A stretch of DNA of 22,430 bases from CAYPGT01 sp964512985 (GCA_964512985.1 CAZELI010000032.1:1-22430), one strand, 5' to 3'. Numbered from the stretch's first letter, positions 8,105-14,733 are shown. Numbers and translations: made by a program. Notes: generated by a model from the letters alone, not told the origin.

Positions 8105-8881
8105 CTATTTTGATTTCCCATCCAGTATCTGCATAGCTATATATAAAGTATGTAACTCAAAATCCTTATCAAGCATCCATTTAACTAGACCTAGATTTTC
8201 AGTAACTTTTTTGCCTTTACTATCTTTGCTAAAGTTGAAAACAATATCACCATCAGCATTCCTGATAAATTTTCCTGCGTAGTCAATTGCAATAGAGTCT
8301 TTGTCAAACTTGCTCATTTCTGCCAGAGATTCTACATCAGTCTCAAGTCCATATTTATTGATTTGTCCCTGAAGGACTTCCAATGCTGCAAGCGTATCTG
8401 CCTCTGCTTGGTGCGCATTGGTTAGTTCTTTATCGCAATAAAATTTATAAGCAGCGGCAAGGTCTCTTTTTTCTTTGTTTTTGAAGATTACCATGGCGTC
8501 AATAATTTTTGTCTCATTGTTGAAGGGTAAGTCAACGCCTGCTCTTAAAAGCTCCTCAGTCAGCATCCTAATATCAAAATTTACAATGTTATAGCCTGCT
8601 AAATCACAACCAAGAAAATAGTCATGAATCTCTTGTGCTTTATCAGCAAAACTAGGTTCGTTAATTACATCTTCGTCCTTAATACCATGTACTGCAGTAG
8701 CTGCTTCTGGAATAGGAATTCCAGGATTGAATCTCTGGGTGATAACTTCTTGCTTACCGTCAGGAGTGATTTTAATAGTGCTAAGTTCGACGATTCTATC
8801 TTTGCGGGTATCAGTGCCAGTGCTTTCGATGTCAAAGAAGATTACAGGATTTTGTATATTCAGATTGATCGAAGAGCTCAT
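8105..8881 (-). CDS. DEDDh 3'-5' exonuclease (DnaQ/epsilon-like)
   Basis: A 258-residue DEDDh-family exonuclease. Exo I is FFDIESTGTD with D17 and E19, exo II is YNIVNFD with D103, and exo III is HQAEADT with H157 and D162, so the catalytic set is complete. The length and the extra C-terminal segment (about residues 185-258) set it apart from a minimal epsilon subunit, and it stands alone rather than fused to polymerase. Expected activity is 3' to 5' removal of nucleotides from single-stranded DNA or RNA ends. The gene leads a two-gene unit with DUF2779. Its start lies only 73 nt from the first base of the putative retron RNA, with the two units divergent and sharing the repeat-containing control region, so a link in regulation or function is possible. 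Confidence 0.92.
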   Translation of the reverse strand: MSSSINLNIQNPVIFFDIESTGTDTRKDRIVELSTIKITPDGKQEVITQRFNPGIPIPEAATAVHGIKDEDVINEPSFADKAQEIHDYFLGCDLAGYNIVNFDIRMLTEELLRAGVDLPFNNETKIIDAMVIFKNKEKRDLAAAYKFYCDKELTNAHQAEADTLAALEVLQGQINKYGLETDVESLAEMSKFDKDSIAIDYAGKFIRNADGDIVFNFSKDSKGKKVTENLGLVKWMLDKDFELHTLYIAMQILDGKSK

Positions 8882-8890
8882 ACTTTATCC

Positions 8891-8899
8891 ATTGTAGCA
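8891..8899 (-). promoter_or_regulatory. Extended -10 promoter of the exonuclease gene
   Basis: Read on the minus strand this is TGCTACAAT, an extended -10 (TGN plus TACAAT), ending 9 nt before the ATG at 8881. The transcript would therefore have almost no leader. The upstream AT-rich region contains the TAGCGAA half-sites, the first of which (8905-8911) falls where RNA polymerase would sit. Confidence 0.45.
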
Positions 8900-8904
8900 A
8901 GTAT

Positions 8905-8943
8905 TAGCGAATTTTAATGGTCAATAGCGAAATTAATTCGCTA
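8905..8943. promoter_or_regulatory. Triple TAGCGAA half-site operator between exonuclease and retron promoters
   Basis: TAGCGAA occurs at 8905-8911 and again exactly 20 nt on at 8925-8931. The inverted copy TTCGCTA is at 8937-8943. The last two form a palindrome with a 5-nt spacer that overlaps the retron -10 box. Such an arrangement is what a small XRE dimer binds, and the retron encodes one (9382-9678). I infer autoregulation of the retron and possible co-regulation of the divergent exonuclease promoter. Confidence 0.6.
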
Positions 8944-8947
8944 TAAT
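8918..8947 (+). promoter_or_regulatory. Promoter of the retron unit
   Basis: A perfect -10 box TATAAT (8942-8947) lies 18 nt after TGGTCA (8918-8923), which matches four of six bases of the -35 consensus. Transcription would start at about 8953-8955, just upstream of the putative a1 segment. The -10 overlaps the inverted TTCGCTA half-site, which fits repression by the retron HTH protein. Confidence 0.65.
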
Positions 8948-8953
8948 TAGATA

Positions 8954-9165
8954 CGTGCTTGATGAGGTGAAATCCCAACTTGACAAGGGCATTTGAAAAA
9001 GTGCGTGGAGCTTTGCTCCAAAATCTCTAGGCGACTTAATATTATTAAAAATAGCTATCTTAGCTATCTTAATTGATAAAAAGTTTTTCTAGAAAAACCA
9101 AATCTTGGGAAAGATTTGGTTTGAACAGGGAATAGTTAGTCTTTTTGCTACTGCTACCCTCATCA
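8954..9165 (+). ncRNA. Putative retron msr-msd RNA
   Basis: Bounded by TGATGAGG (8960-8967) and its perfect complement CCTCATCA (9158-9165), the expected a1/a2 pair. The msr-like part has a hairpin AAATCCC/GGGcATTT (8970-8994) and a perfect 6-bp hairpin TGGAGC/GCTCCA (9006-9020) with a UUU loop; a UUU-bearing msr loop is, from memory, a recognition feature of retron reverse transcriptases. The msd-like part has a tandem 9-nt repeat TAGCTATCT (9052-9069), a 16-nt palindrome GTTTTTCTAGAAAAAC (9083-9098) and a perfect 12-bp hairpin with GGGA loop (9095-9122). The palindrome and hairpin overlap and are mutually exclusive. The priming G and the cDNA end cannot be fixed by eye; G8969, two bases after a1, is a candidate. 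It lies upstream of the RT gene, the normal retron layout. Confidence 0.7.
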
Positions 9166-9168
9166 TAA

Positions 9169-9213
9169 TCTCCTTTTATGGGACCTTGTGCGTGTGCACT
9201 TGGTAAAAGGAGG
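9169..9213 (+). promoter_or_regulatory. Anti-Shine-Dalgarno hairpin silencing the 57-residue ORF
   Basis: CTCCTTTTA (9170-9178) is the exact reverse complement of TAAAAGGAG (9204-9212), and U9169 can wobble with G9213. The whole ribosome binding site AAAAGGAGG of the following ORF is thus buried in a stem of about ten pairs. Inside, ACC/GGU (9183-9185, 9202-9204; an alternative partner for U9204) and GTGC/GCAC (9188-9191, 9196-9199) close a GTGT loop. The 5' arm begins five bases after the putative a2 segment, so retron RNA folding or reverse transcription could open or close it. Confidence 0.65.
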
Positions 9214-9218
9214 AAACG

Positions 9219-9392
9219 ATGGCTAAAGAAAAGCACAAAAAAGCAAAAAGACGAAGTTCTCGATACAGCAAACCTAACCGTTATTGGCTAGCAGAATATA
9301 TTCTTCGGCTTGTAATGGTTATAACAAAACTGTTGAAAGAATTGACGCAACTATTCCCTCTTTATTTTTTAAAGGTATTCTATGTTAGCTGA
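9219..9392 (+). CDS. 57-residue basic/hydrophobic protein, candidate retron toxin
   Basis: A short ORF with an excellent ribosome binding site (AAAAGGAGG, 5 nt before the ATG). It overlaps the HTH start by 11 nt, the same overlap as between HTH and RT, which argues that it is a real gene of the unit. The protein has two parts. Residues 1-22 hold ten Lys/Arg and one Glu (for example KEKHKKAKRR). Residues 23-57 are hydrophobic or amphipathic (YWLAEYILRLVMVITKLL, then LFPLYFLKVFYVS). This composition is typical of small membrane-active toxins or of RNA/ribosome-binding peptides, but no known family is recognised. Its ribosome binding site is sequestered by an upstream hairpin, as in silenced type I toxin mRNAs. 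Toxicity is inference; the reading frame, the binding site and the overlap are seen directly. Confidence 0.65.
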   Translation: MAKEKHKKAKRRSSRYSKPNRYWLAEYILRLVMVITKLLKELTQLFPLYFLKVFYVS

Positions 9393-9678
9393 AGCATTAA
9401 GATTAATCAGAGTTTTTCATGACATGAAATCATCAGAGTTAGCCAAAAAGCTAGAGATCTCAACAAGCTATCTTTCGGAGATTGAATCTGGCAAAAAGGA
9501 CCCTAGTATGGATTTGATAAATCGCTATGCTGAGTTCTTTAATATCAGCTCATCTTCGATCATCTTCTTTGCAGAAGAACTAGACAACTGCAAAAATAAA
9601 AGTCTGATTAAAAGTATTAGACAAAAGCTCTTAAAGTTTTTGCAGATAGTGGAAAAGGGGCTAGTACATGGTTCATAA
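9382..9678 (+). CDS. XRE-family HTH regulator of the retron
   Basis: A 98-residue protein with an N-terminal Cro/C1-type helix-turn-helix: LAKKLEISTSYLSEIESGKK at residues 20-39 is the helix 2-turn-helix 3 region, followed by DPSMDLINRYAEFFNIS. The C-terminal 30 residues are basic and helical (KSLIKSIRQKLLKFLQIVEKG), possibly for dimerisation or nucleic-acid contact. The ATG has AAAGG 6 nt upstream and lies inside the end of the 57-residue ORF. A small XRE protein beside a retron RT matches the HTH-associated retron class (type VI in the Mestre scheme, as I recall it). It probably represses the retron promoter at the TAGCGAA sites, and may be the antitoxin or msDNA-binding partner. Confidence 0.9.
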   Translation: MLAEALRLIRVFHDMKSSELAKKLEISTSYLSEIESGKKDPSMDLINRYAEFFNISSSSIIFFAEELDNCKNKSLIKSIRQKLLKFLQIVEKGLVHGS

Positions 9679-10570
9679 ACAATATGACTTGGAAGCCAGT
9701 CCTTTGTACAAATTGCGAAGCAAAAAAAGATTAGCTGAATTGCTTTCTACAAATTTGAGTGAATTAAAAATATTAGCTATCAATATTGAGATGAATTATA
9801 AAATTAAATATGAGCCCAAACTAAATTCAAGTGAGAAAAGAATTATTGAAGCCCCTTCTAAATCTCTAAAACTTATCCAAAAACAAATATTGAGATATTT
9901 CTCTAGACTTAAAACACCAGATTGGGTTAAAGCTGGAAAGAGAGGCGAAAGCTATGTGACAAATGCTAGGCACCATTCATCTGGTAAATATTTTTTGTGT
10001 TGTGACATAGAAAAGTTTTATCCAAGCATTTCTCGTAATAAAGTTTTTCAGTTGTTCAAATATCGCTTTAAGATGGAAGATGATATTGCATGGCTTATAA
10101 CTGATCTTGTTACTTATCAAGAGCATATACCAACAGGCTCACCATGTAGTCAGGCACTTGCTTATTGGGCTAACGAAAATATGTTTGAAAAGATTTATGA
10201 TTTGAGCTCAAAGCAAGAAATTAAGATGAGTGTCTATGTTGATGACTTAACCTTCTCATCAGGCAAAAAAGTTCCTGTTAGGTTTCATGGTCAAGTGATG
10301 AGAGAATTAACTTATAATAATTTAAAACTTAAAAAGAATAAGACTCGCTTTTTTGCCCCTTGTCAATATAAGGAAGTAACTGGATGTTGCATTACTCCAG
10401 AAAATAAAGTTGTTGCAACTAATAAAATCAAAGCTAAGCTTCGAAATAAATTAAAAGTACCTCTTGTAGAGCAAAGTGAGGCTGATTTAAAAAGTATTGC
10501 AGGGCTAGTCATTTCTATACAGCAGCTTGAACCTAAAGTACTCAATGGCTTAAAAGTAAACAATTGCTAG
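9668..10570 (+). CDS. ret: Retron reverse transcriptase
   Basis: A 300-residue single-domain reverse transcriptase, a usual retron length, with both retron-specific marks: NAxxH (N99, A100, H103) and VTG (237-239). Catalytic motifs are CCDIEKF with D113, the PTGSPCSQ motif (155-162) and YVDD (190-193). It is expected to make msDNA from the upstream structured RNA, starting at the 2'-OH of an internal G. The C-terminal segment after VTG, which in this family reads the msr stem-loop, is basic (NKIKAKLRNKLK). No fused effector domain is present, so the effector must be another gene; only the HTH and the 57-residue ORF are candidates inside the unit. The ATG has AAAAGGGG 7 nt upstream and overlaps the HTH stop by 11 nt. 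Confidence 0.95.
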   Translation: MVHKQYDLEASPLYKLRSKKRLAELLSTNLSELKILAINIEMNYKIKYEPKLNSSEKRIIEAPSKSLKLIQKQILRYFSRLKTPDWVKAGKRGESYVTNARHHSSGKYFLCCDIEKFYPSISRNKVFQLFKYRFKMEDDIAWLITDLVTYQEHIPTGSPCSQALAYWANENMFEKIYDLSSKQEIKMSVYVDDLTFSSGKKVPVRFHGQVMRELTYNNLKLKKNKTRFFAPCQYKEVTGCCITPENKVVATNKIKAKLRNKLKVPLVEQSEADLKSIAGLVISIQQLEPKVLNGLKVNNC

Positions 10571-10592
10571 CACCTTAGTGCTGTGTTAAAAT
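10564..10592 (+). promoter_or_regulatory. Promoter with internal palindrome ahead of the restriction operon
   Basis: TTGCTA (10564-10569) and TAAAAT (10587-10592) are separated by 17 nt, a plausible -35/-10 pair that would start a transcript about 25 nt before the XRE gene. A perfect 5-bp hairpin AGCAC/GTGCT (10569-10582, CTTA loop) lies between the boxes. It could be an operator for the XRE protein encoded just downstream, or a weak terminator of the retron transcript. Confidence 0.45.
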
Positions 10593-10623
10593 TTCACTGC
10601 TTGCACTTTACTGCTATCAATAT

Positions 10624-10845
10624 ATGGAAGGTTCTTTGTTAGGTAAACAAATAAAAAAACTCCGACAGGGCCACAGCTTGTCACAGGAAGCTCTAGCCAG
10701 AGAAGCAGATATCCCATATACAACTCTTACCAAAATTGAATCTGGAGTAATCAAAAGCCCATCAGTTTACACTATCGCCAAGATTGCAGAAGCTTTAGGA
10801 TCTAATGTTGATTCCTTGATTAAAGGAGATACAAAAATTGATTAA
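10624..10845 (+). CDS. XRE-family transcriptional regulator of the type III operon
   Basis: A 73-residue Cro/C1-type regulator that is nearly all helix-turn-helix: LSQEALAREADIPYTTLTKI at about residues 19-38, then SVYTIAKIAEALGSNVDSLI. It is similar in fold but clearly different in sequence from the retron HTH protein. It is the first gene of the restriction-modification operon and probably acts like a controller (C) protein, delaying or limiting nuclease expression. No ribosome binding site precedes the ATG; an in-frame TTG four codons on (10636) sits behind GGAAGG and is an alternative start. Its end overlaps the helicase start by 8 nt. Confidence 0.85.
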   Translation: MEGSLLGKQIKKLRQGHSLSQEALAREADIPYTTLTKIESGVIKSPSVYTIAKIAEALGSNVDSLIKGDTKID

Positions 10846-13800
10846 GAGCTTTAACAATAAAACAAGTAAGGTTGGTGATGATCTAAAAGAGACTATTAGC
10901 TCTGGAAGTAAGATTGATATTGCAGCCGAGATCTTTTCTATATATGGTTTTGAAAGCTTGAGAAAAGAGCTTAATAAGATTAATAATCTTCGCTTTATTT
11001 TTACTGATCCTACCTTTATAGAATTTGATAAAGGCAAAAGAGAGCAAAAACAGTTTGAAATAAATTCTAATAACCGAAAGAAAGCTATCAGTGGCTCAGA
11101 CTTCGAAATTAATTTAAAGAATGAGCTTAAAGGTAAGGCGATAGCTCAGGAGTGTAAAAAATGGATTGAGTCAAAAGTAAGATTCAAGACCAATGCAAAG
11201 AACCAATACATACAGCCAATCCTTAATGTGATTAATAGCGATAGAGAGTACATCTACACTGGCATAAACGAATTTAGTAGTGCTGGTTTTGGATTCCAAA
11301 AAGATAACTCGATCTTAAAACAGATCATTAAAACCGATGACGTAGATACCATACAGCAATATACTCAAACCTTTGAAGATATTTGGAATGACTCCAATGC
11401 TTTAGAAGATGTTACGGACGAAGTGATTGGCTATATTGCTGATCTGTATAAAGAGAATTCTCCAGAATTTGTTTACTATTTAATTCTTAGTAAGATCTTT
11501 AATGAGTTCTTAGAAGATGTTTCTGAAGATGAATTAGCTAATGAAAAAACTGGCTTTAAGGAATCAGTCATTTGGAACAAGCTCTATGATTTCCAAAGAG
11601 ACGCAGTACTTGGAATAATCAATAAACTTGAAAGATATAATGGCTGCATACTTGCTGATAGTGTAGGACTTGGTAAGACTTTTTCTGCTTTAGCAGTGAT
11701 TAAATACTATCAAGAGCGTAATAGGACGGTCTTAGTTCTTTGTCCAAAGAAGCTTGGTGATAACTGGCAGACCTTCCTTAATAACTATGACGACAATCCT
11801 TTACATGCAGATCGCTTTAACTATGATGTTCTCTACCATACTGATTTATCCAGAGACAGAGGTGAGAGCAATGGTATAGATCTTTCAAGAATCAACTGGG
11901 GCAATTATGACTTAGTGGTTATAGATGAATCTCACAACTTTAGAAATAACGATCCTAGAAAGGACAAAGTTACGAGATACCAAAAACTCTTAGACCAAGT
12001 TATGAAGGCTGGTGTTAAGACTAAAGTCCTCATGCTTTCAGCAACCCCAGTCAATAACAGGTTTACAGATCTAAAAAATCAAATAGCTTTAGCTTATGAA
12101 GGGCATACTGGGCTAATTGATGAACACATGGAAGTAAGCAGTTCCATTGATAACATCCTTAAAAATGCCCAGCAGAAATTCAATGAATGGTCCAAGCTAC
12201 CTACAGAAGAAAGAACCACTCAACAATTACTCAAAAGTCTTAGTGCTAATTTTGATTTTTTTAAGTTGCTAGACAGCGTTACTATTGCAAGAAGTAGAAA
12301 GCATATAGAAAAATACTATGATGTAGAAAAAATCGGACACTTCCCTACTAGGTTAGAGCCTATTACTCACAGAGCTGATATAACAGACCTGCCAGGATTT
12401 ATGACTATTGCTGAGCTGTACGGTGAATTGTCAAAGCTTAATATGTCGATATACTCACCTTTTGAATATATTCTAGAAGCTAGGAAAGACTTTTACGGAG
12501 AGCTTTACGATACAGACATCAACGACAAAGTTAGCTTCAAACAATCACACAGAGAGAAGAGTTTACAAACTTTAATGAGGGTGAACCTCTTGAAGCGTCT
12601 AGAAAGTTCTATAGACTCTTTTAGGATTACTCTATCTAAATTGCATAATGCCATTAAATCTAGCCTTAAGAGGATTAATGATTTTGAAAACAATGGGGGC
12701 TCTTCATTTGTAGAAGAATACCAAATCAATGATATTAATCTTGATGCTGAAAGTGATGATTGGCTTGATAATGAATTTAGCATTGGTGATAAAGTCAAAA
12801 TCAACCTAGTTGATATGAATACAACAGGCTGGAAAACAGATTTAGAAGCTGATTTAAGGATAATAGATAAGCTCCTTGATGAGATGAATACTGTAACTCC
12901 AGAACATGATAAGAAACTACAAGATCTCAAAGGATTCATCCAACAAAAAATCATTAATCCTATTAATCCAGGCAACAAAAAGGTTCTAATATTTAGTGCT
13001 TTTGCTGATACTGTAAATTACCTGTATGAGAATTTAGCCCCATACAATAAAGACGTCAATAATTTAGAGACAGCTAAAATTACAGGCTCAGATCAAAACA
13101 AAACTACTCTCAATATTGACAACAGCTTCAATAATATACTGATAAACTTCTCTCCTCTTTCTAAAGAGCGTAAAAACAAAGAAGCTCCACAAATAGATGT
13201 TCTGATAGCGACAGATTGTATCTCAGAGGGACAGAACTTACAGGACTGTGATCTTTTGATTAACTATGATATTCACTGGAATCCAGTCCGTATAATACAG
13301 AGGTTTGGAAGGGTAGACAGGATAGGCTCATGCAATGAAAAAATTCAGCTTATTAACTTTTGGCCCCAACTCTCACTAGATGACTATATCAATTTAAAAA
13401 GTAGGGTCGAAAATAAGATGTTTATGGTAGATCTTACTGCTACAGGTGAAGACAATGTACTTACTAATAAATCATCAGATCTAATTTTCAGGAAAGAACA
13501 GCTTGAACAATTACAAAAAGAAGTTGTTGACATAGAAGACATGAGCGGAGGTATTTCTATTATGGATCTCGGCTTAAATGATTTCAGGATGGATCTTGTT
13601 AATTACATAAAAGAGCATGGAGACCTTGACAGTGTGCCTAATGGTGTTCATTCAGTTGCAAAAGCTGATAGTGACAAAGGTATATCCGAAGGTGTAATCT
13701 ATGTACTAAAAAACATCAATAATGAGATTAATATTGACAACACCAATCAACTGCATCCATTTTATTTGGTCTATATCACCAGGGATGGTAGTGTCATCTC

Positions 13801-14086
13801 TAATCACCTTGAAGTAAAAAACACACTGGATATTTTGAGATTGATTTCCAAAGGCAAAAGTGAAGCAATACGTGAGGTCTATGAAAGATTTAATCAGGAG
13901 ACTAATGATGGTAGAAATATGGGAGAATACTCTTCCCTATTAAGTGCTTCTATCGAGTCGATTCTTAACGTGAAAGAAGAAAGTGATATTGATAGCTTAT
14001 TCAGTGCTGGTGGTACTACTGTTCTAAAGAATAATATTAAGGGATTGGAGGACTTTGAGTTAATAGCCTTTATGGTAGTGAAATAA
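10838..14086 (+). CDS. SNF2/DEAD-type helicase with PLD-like N-terminal region
   Basis: A 1082-residue superfamily 2 helicase or translocase. Residues about 25-165 look like a phospholipase-D-like domain (SKIDIAAEIFSIYGFESL... to YIYTGINEFSSAGFG), but the HxK of a catalytic HKD motif is not visible. The helicase core has Walker A GLGKT (277-281), DESH (363-366), LSATPVNNR as motif III, and a C-terminal lobe with TDCISEGQNLQ and the arginine-rich QRFGRVDRIG (821-830). The start is TTG at 10838, supported by AAAGGAG ten nt upstream (10822-10828), overlapping the XRE gene by 8 nt. It is the first large gene of the operon and probably remodels or translocates along DNA for the Mod-Res enzyme or acts as an independent defence component. 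It lacks the DUF1998 partner arrangement of DISARM. Confidence 0.88.
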   Translation: MIKSFNNKTSKVGDDLKETISSGSKIDIAAEIFSIYGFESLRKELNKINNLRFIFTDPTFIEFDKGKREQKQFEINSNNRKKAISGSDFEINLKNELKGKAIAQECKKWIESKVRFKTNAKNQYIQPILNVINSDREYIYTGINEFSSAGFGFQKDNSILKQIIKTDDVDTIQQYTQTFEDIWNDSNALEDVTDEVIGYIADLYKENSPEFVYYLILSKIFNEFLEDVSEDELANEKTGFKESVIWNKLYDFQRDAVLGIINKLERYNGCILADSVGLGKTFSALAVIKYYQERNRTVLVLCPKKLGDNWQTFLNNYDDNPLHADRFNYDVLYHTDLSRDRGESNGIDLSRINWGNYDLVVIDESHNFRNNDPRKDKVTRYQKLLDQVMKAGVKTKVLMLSATPVNNRFTDLKNQIALAYEGHTGLIDEHMEVSSSIDNILKNAQQKFNEWSKLPTEERTTQQLLKSLSANFDFFKLLDSVTIARSRKHIEKYYDVEKIGHFPTRLEPITHRADITDLPGFMTIAELYGELSKLNMSIYSPFEYILEARKDFYGELYDTDINDKVSFKQSHREKSLQTLMRVNLLKRLESSIDSFRITLSKLHNAIKSSLKRINDFENNGGSSFVEEYQINDINLDAESDDWLDNEFSIGDKVKINLVDMNTTGWKTDLEADLRIIDKLLDEMNTVTPEHDKKLQDLKGFIQQKIINPINPGNKKVLIFSAFADTVNYLYENLAPYNKDVNNLETAKITGSDQNKTTLNIDNSFNNILINFSPLSKERKNKEAPQIDVLIATDCISEGQNLQDCDLLINYDIHWNPVRIIQRFGRVDRIGSCNEKIQLINFWPQLSLDDYINLKSRVENKMFMVDLTATGEDNVLTNKSSDLIFRKEQLEQLQKEVVDIEDMSGGISIMDLGLNDFRMDLVNYIKEHGDLDSVPNGVHSVAKADSDKGISEGVIYVLKNINNEINIDNTNQLHPFYLVYITRDGSVISNHLEVKNTLDILRLISKGKSEAIREVYERFNQETNDGRNMGEYSSLLSASIESILNVKEESDIDSLFSAGGTTVLKNNIKGLEDFELIAFMVVK

Positions 14087-14088
14087 AC

Positions 14089-14733
14089 ATGCATGACTTA
14101 GAACTAAACCTGCCTAAAAATGCTCTGGTGAATAAGTTTATCGCCAAGACTAAGTTCTACGACAAAGCCACCTTAGGTAAGAAGCTCAAGGAAGAATTTA
14201 TCGACAAAATCCAAAAGATAACTTGGAAATATAAACTAGCAGAGGATACGATAGGGATAGTGAAAACAAGCTCGGTAATTGAGATCCAGGTCTTCCAAAT
14301 TGAATTAAAAGAACAGGTTATTCCAAAGAACGTTCTTAAGCTTATTGATAAATTTATCCCTTATCCTATTCTTTACCAATTTGTTTATAAGGATAATTTT
14401 GCTTATGGTATCAACTTAAAGAATAGCGACCTCGGTTATGATTATTACTTCTCAGACTGGAATACTCCTATCAAGTTTGACTTTAATGCTATCAACCTTG
14501 AGAAGCTTTACCAGAAACTTATTCAGGCTTTTATTGACGATGATATAAAGCAACAAGGTGATTTTGAAACTGTAATTACTACAGACCAGCAGATCAAACG
14601 ATTAGAATCCGAGATTCAAACTTTAGACTCAAAAATCAAACGTGAAAAACAGTTCAATAGACAAGTAGAATGGAATAAAACTTTACAAAAGACCAAAGAT
14701 CAATTACAAACCATAAAAGGAAGCAAGCTATGA
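14089..14733 (+). CDS. DUF4391 domain protein
   Basis: A 214-residue protein matching DUF4391: an N-terminal LPKNALVNKFIAKTKFYDKA segment, a central strand-rich part around VIEIQVFQIELKEQVIPKNV, and IPYPILYQFVYKDNFAYG. The last 45 residues are a charged coiled coil (QQIKRLESEIQTLDSKIKRE). Its biochemical activity is unknown. The family is typically coded between a SNF2-type helicase and a type III methyltransferase, exactly as here, so it is probably a structural or bridging subunit; that role is inferred from gene order only. It starts 2 nt after the helicase stop and overlaps the Mod start by 4 nt (ATGA). Confidence 0.85.
   Translation: MHDLELNLPKNALVNKFIAKTKFYDKATLGKKLKEEFIDKIQKITWKYKLAEDTIGIVKTSSVIEIQVFQIELKEQVIPKNVLKLIDKFIPYPILYQFVYKDNFAYGINLKNSDLGYDYYFSDWNTPIKFDFNAINLEKLYQKLIQAFIDDDIKQQGDFETVITTDQQIKRLESEIQTLDSKIKREKQFNRQVEWNKTLQKTKDQLQTIKGSKL

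Noticed and set aside
9052..9069. Tandem 9-nt repeat as start of a CRISPR array.
   Set aside because: Only two adjoining copies without spacers; it belongs to the retron RNA region.
8881..9218. tRNA or rRNA gene in the longest gap near the retron.
   Set aside because: No cloverleaf, CCA end or T-loop sequence is visible; the structures fit msr-msd.
9178..9291. Alternative 37-codon ORF with Cys-rich start overlapping the small retron ORF in another frame.
   Set aside because: No ribosome binding site precedes its ATG, which lies within the anti-SD stem, and it ends inside the 57-residue frame. It is less well supported than that ORF, though a leader-peptide role is not excluded.
9668..10570. 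RT as part of a diversity-generating retroelement or group II intron.
   Set aside because: The NAxxH and VTG marks are retron-specific, there is no maturase domain, no intron RNA domain V and no template/variable repeat pair nearby.
12505..12978. Minus-strand open frame of 157 codons inside the helicase gene.
   Set aside because: It is antisense to an intact conserved helicase frame, and its Leu/Ser-rich translation is typical of antisense shadows in AT-rich genes.
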